This document shows positions 8,498-15,459 of a stretch of DNA of 64,000 bases, one piece after another. The position numbers and the translations under genes are program-made. Every line of letters begins with the position of its first letter. Positions within the stretch are counted from its first letter, which is position 1. Under the pieces are notes generated by a model that did no database searches, was not told the DNA's origin, and worked only from the letters and a program-made list of their open reading frames with translations. The stretch spans positions 6,723,501 to 6,787,500 of the forward strand of contig NZ_CP051006.1 in NCBI RefSeq assembly GCF_014673495.1, in the 5' to 3' direction. Origin of the DNA: Streptomyces griseofuscus. GTDB lineage: Bacteria > Actinomycetota > Actinomycetes > Streptomycetales > Streptomycetaceae.

Positions 8498-9070
8498 ATG
8501 GGCGACCACAAAGAGCAGCAGCCCGTACGGGTGGGCGCGGCGGTCCGGCGGCGCCGGCGTGCCCTGGAGTTGACCCTCGCGGTCGTCGCCGAGCGCACCG
8601 GCCTGTCCGTGCCCTTCCTCAGCCAGGTGGAGAACGACCGGGCGCGGCCCAGCAGCACTTCCCTGGAGAAACTGGCCGACGCGCTGCGCACCACGGCCGT
8701 CGAACTGCTCGCCGCGGCGGACCCGGCGGCCACCGTCGACCTGGTGCGCGCCGAACCGCTCGCCGAGGGCGACTTCGCCCCCCGCACCCGCAATCTGGTC
8801 CGCGGCCACCATCAGCTGCACGCCTCCGAGTTCACCGGCGACCATGACGCGGGACGCGAGTTCCAGCATCGCAATGACGAGTTGATGTACGTCGCCGACG
8901 GCGCCGTCGAGATCGAGGCCGAGGGCCGCGCGTACCGCCTCGGCCGCGGCGACACCCTGTATCTCACCGGCGGAGTCAGACACCGCTGGCGGGCGACCGT
9001 GCCGGACACCCGGATCATCGTGGTGGCGGTGGCCGAGCACATCGAGGCCGTGCGGGACCGGTCCCGGTGA
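8498..9070 (+). CDS. XRE-family transcriptional regulator with C-terminal cupin
   Basis: A 190-residue regulator. Residues ~12-68 are a helix-turn-helix of the Cro/CI type (LAVVAERTGLSVPFLSQVEN, RPSSTSLEKLADAL). Residues ~105-180 are a single cupin barrel (EFQHRNDELMYVADGAVEIE, GDTLYLTGGVRHRWRA) that probably senses a small ligand or metal. ATG 8498 follows GGGAGGGAG at 8481-8489. Its stop overlaps the GTG of the BtuF-like gene by 4 bases, so the two are cotranscribed and translationally coupled. Members of this class often control amine or solute metabolism, so a link to the adjacent betaine transporter is possible but unproven. Confidence 0.85.
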   Translation: MGDHKEQQPVRVGAAVRRRRRALELTLAVVAERTGLSVPFLSQVENDRARPSSTSLEKLADALRTTAVELLAAADPAATVDLVRAEPLAEGDFAPRTRNLVRGHHQLHASEFTGDHDAGREFQHRNDELMYVADGAVEIEAEGRAYRLGRGDTLYLTGGVRHRWRATVPDTRIIVVAVAEHIEAVRDRSR

Positions 9071-9789
9071 AACGCGTCGTCTCCCTGGTCCCCTCGCTCA
9101 CCGAGGCGGTGGCCGAGACGCTGCCCGGAGCGCTCGTCGGGGCCACGGACTGGTGCAGTCATCCGGGGGAGCTGGACGTCGTCCGGATCGGCGGGACCAA
9201 GAACCCCAAGGTGGAGCGCATCATCGAGCTCGCGCCCGATGTGGTGATCGCCAACGAGGAGGAGAACCGCGTCCCCGACCTCGACGCGCTGCGCGCGGCG
9301 GGCCTCGATGTCCTGGTCACCGAGGTGCGGACCGTGCCGGACGCCTTCGGGGAGCTGGCCCGGGTGCTGGCGGCCTGCGGGGCGCCCGGGCGGCCGGGCT
9401 GGCTGCGGGAGGCCGAGACGGCGTGGCGCGCGCTGCCGGAGCCGGCCGAGCGCCGGACGGCGGTCGTACCGATCTGGCGCAGGCCCTGGATGGTCGTCGG
9501 CCGGGACACCTTCGCGGGCGATGTGCTCTCCCGCCTCGGCGTCGACCATCTGTACGCGGACCATCCGGAGCGCTACCCCCGCATCCCGCTGGACGAGCTG
9601 GTGGCGGCGGCCCCGGACGTGGTCGTCCTCCCCGACGAGCCCTATCGCTTCACCGCCGAGGACGGCCCGGAGGCCTTCCCCGGCCTTGCCTGCGCGCTGG
9701 TCAGCGGGCGCGATCTGACGTGGTACGGCCCGTCGCTGGCGTGGGCGCCCCGGGTGCTGGGCGAGGCCCTGCGAGCAGCTCACCGCTGA
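9067..9789 (+). CDS. BtuF/helical-backbone metal-receptor-like protein without signal peptide
   Basis: A 240-residue protein with the helical-backbone metal receptor fold of cobalamin or Fe-siderophore binding proteins: RVVSLVPSLTEAV at the N-terminus, VRIGGTKNPKVERIIELAPDVVIANEEEN, and SRLGVDHLYADHPERYPRIPLDELVAAAPDVVVLPDEPY. Known relatives are exported receptors, yet this protein starts directly at the fold with no signal peptide or lipobox, and there is no permease or ATPase beside it. It may act in the cytoplasm, for example as a corrinoid-responsive partner of the coupled XRE-cupin regulator. Start GTG 9067 overlaps the upstream stop. Its 3' end overlaps the convergent TDT gene by 89 bases. 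Confidence 0.75.
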   Translation: MKRVVSLVPSLTEAVAETLPGALVGATDWCSHPGELDVVRIGGTKNPKVERIIELAPDVVIANEEENRVPDLDALRAAGLDVLVTEVRTVPDAFGELARVLAACGAPGRPGWLREAETAWRALPEPAERRTAVVPIWRRPWMVVGRDTFAGDVLSRLGVDHLYADHPERYPRIPLDELVAAAPDVVVLPDEPYRFTAEDGPEAFPGLACALVSGRDLTWYGPSLAWAPRVLGEALRAAHR

Positions 9790-10870
9790 GCAGTCCGCGC
9801 ACCGTGCCGGACGCCGCCGCGAGCCAGGCCGCGACGAGCAGCACGTACAGCGCGACGGACAGCGCCTGGAACGCGGTGAGGGAGGTGTGCCGGGTGAGGG
9901 CGGCCGCGCCGGTGACACAGGTGCCCACCGGGAAGGTGGCGCCCCACCAGGTCATCGCGAACCCCATGCCCTGGCGGCGGGCCCGCACCAGATGGGCGAC
10001 GGACAGCGCCAGCCACATCAGCGCGAAGCCCATCACGGGCACGCCGTAGAGCACGGAGAACACGGCGAGGCCGTGCGCGTAGGAGGCCGGTACGACCCCG
10101 GGCGCGGCGTTCGCGATCGAGCCGAGGGCGGTGGTGGACTGCCCGAGCGGGCCGAGGACCAGGAACAGGGTCGGGGTGAGCGCGAGCGCCAGCGGGCCCG
10201 AGGTGATCAGCCGGCCGAGGACCAGCGGCAGCATCAGCAAGGTGGCGAACAGGCTCAGTCCGAACATCGCGAGACAGGCCAGCAGCAGGGTCGCGCGGGG
10301 CTGGCCCGGCGGCAGATGCGGCACGAGCAGCGGGCCGAGCGCGGCCGACACCATCGGCGCGACCAGCGGCAGCAGCCACACCGGGGACGCCTGGGAGGGC
10401 TCGATACGGTGCCGTACGGACATCAGGTACGGCACGGCCACGGCCGCCCACAGCCCGATCGCCGTGCCCGCCGTGTACAGCACGGTGTCAAGGGCGACGG
10501 CCGCCGGGGTGCCGAGCCAGTCGTGTCCCGCGGTCAGCGCGCCGCCGCCGACGGCCAGCAGGGCCATGGAGAGACAGCCGTAGAACGGGGCCATCGCCGG
10601 GTCGAGGAGATGGGCACGGGCCTGGTCGCGGTGGTGGATCCAGTGCAGGGCCCGGGCCGCCAGCAGGGTCACCAGCATCAGCAGCGACAGCGCCCAGACC
10701 GCCGCGAGCAGGGTGTGCAGCGCGCCCGGCAGGTCCATCGGCAGCGCGGTGCCCGCGGTGCCGACGGCGGCGGTGCCCATGACGGAGGCGTACCAGTTCG
10801 GGCCGAGATGGCGGAGCCGGGCGGCACGGGGCGCGCGGGTGGCGGGAAGGGGTTGGGCAACGGTGACCAT
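9701..10870 (-). CDS. TDT-family transporter (tellurite resistance/dicarboxylate/sulfite exporter type)
   Basis: A 389-residue integral membrane protein with about ten hydrophobic helices, of the TDT (TehA/Mae1/SSU1/SLAC1) family. The opening LGPNWYASVMGTAAVGTAG is the family hallmark (P-x-W-F/Y-x-x-x-M-G-T). The substrate may be C4-dicarboxylate, sulfite or another small anion; sequence alone does not decide. It is divergent from a LysR regulator across 71 bases containing a palindromic operator, so regulation by that protein is likely. Its 3' end overlaps the BtuF-like gene on the other strand by 89 bases. Confidence 0.85.
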   Translation of the reverse strand: MVTVAQPLPATRAPRAARLRHLGPNWYASVMGTAAVGTAGTALPMDLPGALHTLLAAVWALSLLMLVTLLAARALHWIHHRDQARAHLLDPAMAPFYGCLSMALLAVGGGALTAGHDWLGTPAAVALDTVLYTAGTAIGLWAAVAVPYLMSVRHRIEPSQASPVWLLPLVAPMVSAALGPLLVPHLPPGQPRATLLLACLAMFGLSLFATLLMLPLVLGRLITSGPLALALTPTLFLVLGPLGQSTTALGSIANAAPGVVPASYAHGLAVFSVLYGVPVMGFALMWLALSVAHLVRARRQGMGFAMTWWGATFPVGTCVTGAAALTRHTSLTAFQALSVALYVLLVAAWLAAASGTVRGLLSGELLAGPRPAPGAPTPATGRTTSDRAR

Positions 10871-10896
10871 GGCATCAACCGTGCCCGGGGGAATGG

Positions 10897-10910
10897 TCCC
10901 TGACCAGGGA
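10897..10910. promoter_or_regulatory. Palindromic LysR-type operator between TDT and lysR
   Basis: TCCCTG-AC-CAGGGA (10897-10910) is a perfect inverted repeat with terminal T and A about 12 bases apart, like LysR-type T-N11/12-A boxes. It lies centrally between the two divergent genes, as expected for autoregulation plus target control. Confidence 0.55.
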
Positions 10911-10941
10911 TTTCCCTTCTATGAGGGCATAAGCTGGTCTT

Positions 10942-11874
10942 ATGAGCGAGGTGGAGGGGCCCGGCGGGCGGGGCGAGGGTACGGGGTCGTTGGCGCACCG
11001 CGTACCGGATCTGGCGGCGCTGGAACTGCTGCTCGCCGTGGCGCGGCTGGGGAGTCTCGGCGCGGCGGCGCGGGAGGTCGGGATCACCCAGCCGGCGGCG
11101 AGCAGCCGGGTCCGGTCGATGGAACGGCAGCTGGGGGTCGCCCTGGTGGACCGCTCCCCGCGCGGCTCCCGGCTCACCGACGCGGGTGTGCTGGTGACGG
11201 ACTGGGCGCGGCGGGTGGTGGAGGCGGCGGCGGCGTTCGACGCGGGGGCGCGGGCGCTGCGGGACCGGCGGGACTCACGGCTGCGGGTGGCCGCGAGCAT
11301 GACCATCGCCGAGTATCTGCTGCCGGGCTGGCTGCTGGCGCTGCACGCCGAGCGCCCGGACACCGCGGTGTCGCTGCTGGCCGGGAATTCGGCGCGGGTG
11401 GCGGAGCTGCTGCGGTCGGGCGAGGCGGACCTGGGGTTCGTGGAGGGGCTTTCCGTGCCCGCGGGGCTCGACGCGGTGGTGATCGGGCACGACCGGCTGA
11501 TCGTGGTGACGGCGCCGGGGCATCCCTGGGCCCGGCGCCGCCGGCCGCTCTCGCCGCAGGAGCTGGGGGAGACCCCGCTGATCCTGCGGGAACGGGGATC
11601 GGGGACGCGGCAGGTGCTGGACGCGGCGCTCGGGGGGCTGGCGCGGCCGTTGATCGAGCTGTCGTCCACCACGGCGGTGAAGGCGTCGGCGGTGAGCGGT
11701 GCGGGACCGTCGGTGCTCAGCGAACTGGCGGTGCGGGAGGAGCTGGCGCTGCGGCGGCTGGTCGCGGTGCCGGTGGAGGGGGTGTCGCTACGACGTGACC
11801 TGCGCGCGGTGTGGCCGAAGGGACACCGGCCGACGGGACCGGCGCGGGATCTGCTGGCTCTGACGCGGGCGTGA
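10942..11874 (+). CDS. LysR-family transcriptional regulator
   Basis: A 310-residue LysR-type regulator. The winged HTH occupies ~20-78 (LELLLAVARLGSLGAAAREV, ITQPAASSRVRSMERQLG); the effector domain follows (SRLRVAASMTIAEYLLPGWL, VAELLRSGEADLGFVEG). It probably senses an anion or metabolite linked to the divergent TDT transporter. No Shine-Dalgarno is visible upstream of ATG 10942, while a TAAGCT hexamer (10930-10935, fits TANNNT) ends 6 bases before it. The transcript is therefore probably leaderless. Confidence 0.9.
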   Translation: MSEVEGPGGRGEGTGSLAHRVPDLAALELLLAVARLGSLGAAAREVGITQPAASSRVRSMERQLGVALVDRSPRGSRLTDAGVLVTDWARRVVEAAAAFDAGARALRDRRDSRLRVAASMTIAEYLLPGWLLALHAERPDTAVSLLAGNSARVAELLRSGEADLGFVEGLSVPAGLDAVVIGHDRLIVVTAPGHPWARRRRPLSPQELGETPLILRERGSGTRQVLDAALGGLARPLIELSSTTAVKASAVSGAGPSVLSELAVREELALRRLVAVPVEGVSLRRDLRAVWPKGHRPTGPARDLLALTRA

Positions 11875-12478
11875 GCGGGGGCGGTACGGGGGTGGGGACG
11901 CCTGCCCGTGCCGACGGGGGCGGCACCCCGGAAGCCGACGGTGCTGCGGTTCGCCAGGGGTGCGGGGAACTGCGCGAGTGGCCACTTGCGGCCCGCAGCT
12001 GCCCACCGGGCCCGGCTTTCGGCGGCGGCTTCCAGTCGGCCCCGGGAAGGGGCGCGGGGAACTGCGGCGGCTTCCAGTCGGCCCCGGGAAGGGGCGCGGG
12101 GGACTGCGCGAGTGGCCACTTGCGGCCCGCAGCTGCCCACCGGGCCCGGCTTTCGGCGGCGGCTTCCAGTCGGCCCCGGGAAGGGGCGCGGGGGACTGCG
12201 CGAGTGGTCACCTGCGGCCCGCAGTCGCCCGCCGGGCCGGGCTTTCGGTGGCGGTTTCTGGTCGGTCCCGCGGCTGAGGTGCCCTGAAGGGGCGCGGGGA
12301 ACTGCGCGAGTGGCCACCTGCGGCCCGCAGTCGCCCACCGGGCCCGGCTTTCGGCGGCGGTTTCCGGCTGGTCCCGGTGCTGAGGTGCCCTGAAGGGGCG
12401 CGGGGGACTGCGCGAGCGGCCAGGACGGACCCGCGGCCGGCCACCGGCCCCGGCGCCGGCCCCCGTGGCGCGGACGAA
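11875..12478. other. Non-coding gap filled by tandem repeats
   Basis: This 604-base stretch between lysR and the amidotransferase gene contains about 80 bases of G-rich spacer, the repeat array at 11956-12425 and a short GC palindromic tail. Open frames here are side effects of GC bias and show no protein family features. Confidence 0.7.
11956..12425. repeat. Tandem array of 92-bp and 106-bp GC-rich repeats
   Basis: Each unit opens with AGGGGCGCGGGGAACTGCG or a close variant. Units: 11956-12047 (92 bp), 12048-12089 (42 bp, same ends but 50 bp deleted internally), 12090-12181 (92 bp), 12182-12287 (106 bp), 12288-12393 (106 bp), and a truncated sixth 12394-12425. The 92-bp type ends in GGCCCCGGGA; the 106-bp type ends in GCTGAGGTGCCCTGA. 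Each full unit can fold by pairing of ACTGCG/CGCAGT or its CTGCG/CGCAG core (GACTGCG/CGCAGTC in unit 4) around an internal GTGGCCAC-like palindrome. The opening motif is, to my recollection, a common dispersed intergenic element in Streptomyces genomes. Confidence 0.9.
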
Positions 12479-13165
12479 TCAGCCCGCTGCCCGCACCAGC
12501 CCCTCCATCACCCGCAGATCCTCCCCCATCTCCGGATGCCACTGCACCCCCAGCACCCACCCCCGCCCGGCCGGTAGTTCCACCGCCTCCACCGTGCCGT
12601 CCTCCGCATGCGCCGACGGCACGAGATCGCGGCCGAGGAGGGAGACCGACTGGTGGTGGTACGTGGGGACCGACACCCTCTCGGGGGCGAGGGAGGCGTA
12701 CAACGTGCCCGGTACCGGCTCGACGGGGTGTGTGCCGAAGGTGCCCACCACCTCCGCGTGCCCCTCCAGGTGCTGGACCAGCGTCCCGCCGAGCGCCACG
12801 TTCAGCAGCTGCATGCCCCGGCAGATACCCAGCAGCGGTGTGCCGGAGGCCAACGCGGCACGGATCAGGGCGAGTTCCCAGGCGTCGCGGGCCGGGGCCG
12901 GCGGCCCGGTGCGGGGGTCGCGGTCGGCGCCGTAGTGCACCGGGTCCACGTCCGGGCCGCCCGCGACGACCAGACCGTCCAGCCGGGCGACCGCCGCCGC
13001 GGCGAGCGAGGGATCGTCCGGCGGCAGCATGCAGGCGAGGCCCCCGGCCCGCTGGACCAGTCGCGGATACGCGGCCGGCAGCAGCGCGGCCGCCAGCTCC
13101 CAGACGCCCCAGCGCGCCCCGGCCTCCAGATACGTGCTCACACCGATCAGCGGTCGTCCGCCCAC
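12479..13165 (-). CDS. Class I glutamine amidotransferase-like gamma-glutamyl hydrolase (PuuD type)
   Basis: A 228-residue peptidase C26-type enzyme. The nucleophile elbow GICRGMQLLN contains the catalytic Cys, and the His-x-Glu pair is in VQWHPEMGED. The opening RPLIGVSTYLE and LDGLVVAGGPDVDPVHYG match PuuD, which cleaves gamma-glutamyl-GABA. Here it would hydrolyse the gamma-glutamyl end product of the adjacent ligase/dehydrogenase pathway, recovering glutamate. GTG 13165 was chosen because GGAGG (13171-13175) lies 5 bases upstream. It follows gntR on the same strand with a 44-base gap that carries an inverted repeat (13177-13198), so it probably has its own controlled promoter. Confidence 0.87.
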   Translation of the reverse strand: MGGRPLIGVSTYLEAGARWGVWELAAALLPAAYPRLVQRAGGLACMLPPDDPSLAAAAVARLDGLVVAGGPDVDPVHYGADRDPRTGPPAPARDAWELALIRAALASGTPLLGICRGMQLLNVALGGTLVQHLEGHAEVVGTFGTHPVEPVPGTLYASLAPERVSVPTYHHQSVSLLGRDLVPSAHAEDGTVEAVELPAGRGWVLGVQWHPEMGEDLRVMEGLVRAAG

Positions 13166-13176
13166 GCCAGCCTCCA

Positions 13177-13198
13177 AAAGGTATATGAGAATACCTTT
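13177..13198. promoter_or_regulatory. Inverted-repeat operator, probable GntR site
   Basis: AAAGGTAT (13177-13184) and ATACCTTT (13191-13198) form a perfect 8-bp inverted repeat with a 6-base spacer, directly upstream of the amidotransferase ribosome-binding site. The half-site AATACCTT recurs at 13983-13990 in the gntR/ligase divergent promoter, the pattern expected for one regulator controlling both. Confidence 0.65.
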
Positions 13199-13209
13199 GC
13201 AGAATCCGC

Positions 13210-13947
13210 TTACGTCAGGAAGCCCCGCAGCAGCGCCGCCGTACCCGCGCAGTGCTCCCGCATCATCTCCCGCGCGCCGTCGGCGTCCCCGTCGAGCACC
13301 GCCTCCACCAGCGCGGTGTGCTGCCGCTGGGAGTGCTCCAGATTGCGCACCAGCAACGGGATGCAGTCCAGCAACTCGTTGACCTGCGCCCGCACCGCCG
13401 CGTACTGGGCGGTCAGTGAGGGGGAGCCGCACAGCTCGGCCAGGGTCAGATGCAGCAGCGTGTCCAGGCGCCGGTAGTCGGCCAGCGGCGCCTCGTGCGT
13501 CTCGGCCAGCGCCTCCCGCAGCAGCCCGGCCTGCTCCCCGGTCAGTCCGTGCGCCGCGCACAGCCCGGCCGCGCCCACCTCCAGCACCTCCCGGAACCGC
13601 AGCACGTCCTCGACGTCGACCGCCGCGATCCGCCGCCGCAGCTCGTCCTCGCCACCGGCGTCCGCGCGGGGCAGTACGAACGTTCCGCCGTACCGCCCGC
13701 GCCGCGCCTCCACCAGGCCCTGGTCCTGGAGCACCTTCAGCACCTCGCGCAGCGTCACCCGGCTGATCCCCAGCCGCTCCGCCAACTCCCGCTCCGCCGG
13801 CAGCCGTTCGCCGCCCGGCACCAGGCCGAGCCGCACCACCTGGAGGATCTGCTCCAGGGCCTCCTCGAAGCCGTTGCCCGCCCGCACCGGCCGCAGCACC
13901 GGGGCGAGCCGGTCGCCCACCCCGTGCCACTCCGTATGAGACGACAT
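13210..13947 (-). CDS. GntR-family regulator, FadR/FCD subfamily
   Basis: A 245-residue repressor-type protein. The winged HTH (~30-95) shows GERLPAERELAERLGISRVTLREVLKVLQ; the all-helical FCD effector domain follows (EVLEVGAAGLCAAHGL, LHLTLAELCGSPSL, QHTALVEAVLDGDADGAREM) with the usual metal/carboxylate-binding histidine pattern. ATG 13947 has an AAGGGGG tract 8 bases upstream; an upstream in-frame TTG at 13971 lacks one. It is divergent from the ligase gene and shares AAGGTATT half-sites with the amidotransferase promoter. It most likely senses an intermediate of the gamma-glutamyl pathway. Confidence 0.87.
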   Translation of the reverse strand: MSSHTEWHGVGDRLAPVLRPVRAGNGFEEALEQILQVVRLGLVPGGERLPAERELAERLGISRVTLREVLKVLQDQGLVEARRGRYGGTFVLPRADAGGEDELRRRIAAVDVEDVLRFREVLEVGAAGLCAAHGLTGEQAGLLREALAETHEAPLADYRRLDTLLHLTLAELCGSPSLTAQYAAVRAQVNELLDCIPLLVRNLEHSQRQHTALVEAVLDGDADGAREMMREHCAGTAALLRGFLT

Positions 13948-13982
13948 CCGCCGTACCCCCTTCCCAAGCAATGGTTCTTGGC

Positions 13983-13990
13983 AATACCTT
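13983..13990. promoter_or_regulatory. GntR half-site AATACCTT in the gntR/ligase divergent promoter
   Basis: AATACCTT repeats exactly the right half of the operator at 13177-13198. The partner half here is degenerate (GGTT at 13973-13976 side). It lies between the divergent gntR and glutamine-synthetase-like genes. Confidence 0.45.
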
Positions 13991-14042
13991 ATGGCTCCCG
14001 GCCCGGCCGAAGAAGCGCGAAGGCGCCCAAGGAGGCTTTTCC

Positions 14043-15401
14043 GTGGCAGACCGCACAGCCCCGCTCCCCGTCGAGGAACTCCGTGCCCTCGTGGAAAGCG
14101 GTGAGATCGACACTGTCGTCCTGGCGTTCCCCGATATGCAAGGGCGCCTCCAGGGCAAGCGGTTCGCCGCCCGGTTCTTCCTCGACGAGGTACTGGAACA
14201 CGGCACCGAGGGCTGCAACTACCTGCTCGCCGTCGACACCGAGATGAACACGGTCGACGGTTACGCGATGTCCTCCTGGGAGCGCGGCTACGGCGACTTC
14301 GCCATGCGCCCCGACCCCGTCACCCTGCGCCGCATCCCCTGGCACCCCGGCACCGCCCTGCTCGTCGCCGACCTCGCCTGGAGTGACGGCGCCCCGGTCG
14401 TCGCCGCCCCCCGGCAGATCCTGCGCCGCCAGCTCGACCGGCTCGCCGGACTCGGCTACACCGCCCAGGTCGGCACCGAGCTGGAGTTCATCGTCTTCAA
14501 GGACAGCTACGAACAGGCGTGGGACGCGGGATACCGGGGGCTGACCCCGGCCAACCAGTACAACATCGACTACTCGATCCTCGGCACCGGCCGCATCGAG
14601 CCCCTGCTGCGCCGGCTGCGCAACGACATGGCGGGCGCCGGACTCACCGTCGAGTCCGCCAAGGGCGAGTGCAATCCCGGGCAGCACGAGATCGTCTTCC
14701 GCTACGACGAGGCGCTCACCACCTGCGACCAGCACGCCCTGTACAAGACCGGCGCCAAGGAGATCGCCGCCCAGGAGGGCGTCTCGATCACCTTCATGGC
14801 CAAGTACAACGAGCGCGAGGGCAACTCCTGCCACATCCACCTCTCGCTCACCGACGCCGACGGCACCAACGCCATGGCGGGCCCCGACGGGATGTCCGAG
14901 GTGATGCGGCACTTCCTCGCCGGACAGCTCGCCGCCCTGCGCGACTTCTCCCTGCTCTACGCCCCCAACATCAACTCCTACAAGCGGTTCCAGCCCGGCT
15001 CCTTCGCCCCCACCGCCGTCGCCTGGGGCCACGACAACCGCACCTGCGCCCTGCGGGTGGTCGGCCACGGCAGCTCCACCCGCTTCGAGAACCGCCTGCC
15101 GGGCGGCGACGTCAACCCCTACCTCGCCGTCGCCGGACTGGTGGCCGCGGGCCTGTACGGCATCGAGCAGCGGCTCGAACTCCCCGAGCCCTGCCCCGGC
15201 AACGCCTACACCGCGGGCTTCGCGCACGTCCCCACCTCCCTGCGCGAGGCCGCCGAGCTGTGGGAGAACAGCCCGATCGCCAAGGCCGCCTTCGGCGACG
15301 AGGTCGTGGCCCACTACAGCAACATGGCCCGCGTCGAGCTGGAGGCATTCGACGCCGCCGTCACCGACTGGGAGCTGCGCCGCTCCTTCGAACGCCTGTG
15401 A
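14043..15401 (+). CDS. glnA4: GlnA4-like gamma-glutamylamide synthetase (glutamine synthetase family)
   Basis: A 452-residue glutamine-synthetase-fold ligase. Motifs: VGTELEFIVF (metal site), CNPGQHEIVFRY, NEREGNSCHIHLSL, INSYKRFQPGSFAPTAVAWG and TRFENRLPGGDVNPYLA. The ammonium-site region reads VDGYAMSSWERGYGD instead of DGSS, as in GlnA-like enzymes that glutamylate amines rather than ammonia. Context (amidotransferase, FCD-GntR, aldehyde dehydrogenase, SDR) and remembered gene order match S. coelicolor glnA4, a gamma-glutamylethanolamide synthetase. GTG 14043 follows GGAGG at 14031-14035. Polyamine specificity (GlnA2/GlnA3-like) remains possible. Confidence 0.8.
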   Translation: MADRTAPLPVEELRALVESGEIDTVVLAFPDMQGRLQGKRFAARFFLDEVLEHGTEGCNYLLAVDTEMNTVDGYAMSSWERGYGDFAMRPDPVTLRRIPWHPGTALLVADLAWSDGAPVVAAPRQILRRQLDRLAGLGYTAQVGTELEFIVFKDSYEQAWDAGYRGLTPANQYNIDYSILGTGRIEPLLRRLRNDMAGAGLTVESAKGECNPGQHEIVFRYDEALTTCDQHALYKTGAKEIAAQEGVSITFMAKYNEREGNSCHIHLSLTDADGTNAMAGPDGMSEVMRHFLAGQLAALRDFSLLYAPNINSYKRFQPGSFAPTAVAWGHDNRTCALRVVGHGSSTRFENRLPGGDVNPYLAVAGLVAAGLYGIEQRLELPEPCPGNAYTAGFAHVPTSLREAAELWENSPIAKAAFGDEVVAHYSNMARVELEAFDAAVTDWELRRSFERL

Positions 15402-15459
15402 GCACGCCCGCCCCGAGCCCGCTCACCCGCCCGTTCGCCCGCCCGTGAAAGGTCGATCC

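Noticed and set aside
6164..9040. 958-codon minus-strand open frame opposite the betaine transporter
   Set aside because: It is a frame shadow of the opuAA/fusion/XRE genes; composition is Gly/Asp/Val/Arg-rich with no domain signature.
11956..12425. CRISPR array
   Set aside because: Repeats are 92-106 bp, directly abutting, with no unique spacers and no cas genes nearby.
12479..14218. One 579-codon minus-strand gene covering amidotransferase and upstream region
   Set aside because: Only the part from 13165 downward encodes the amidotransferase; the upstream extension runs antisense through gntR and the ligase promoter and is GC-bias sequence without family features.
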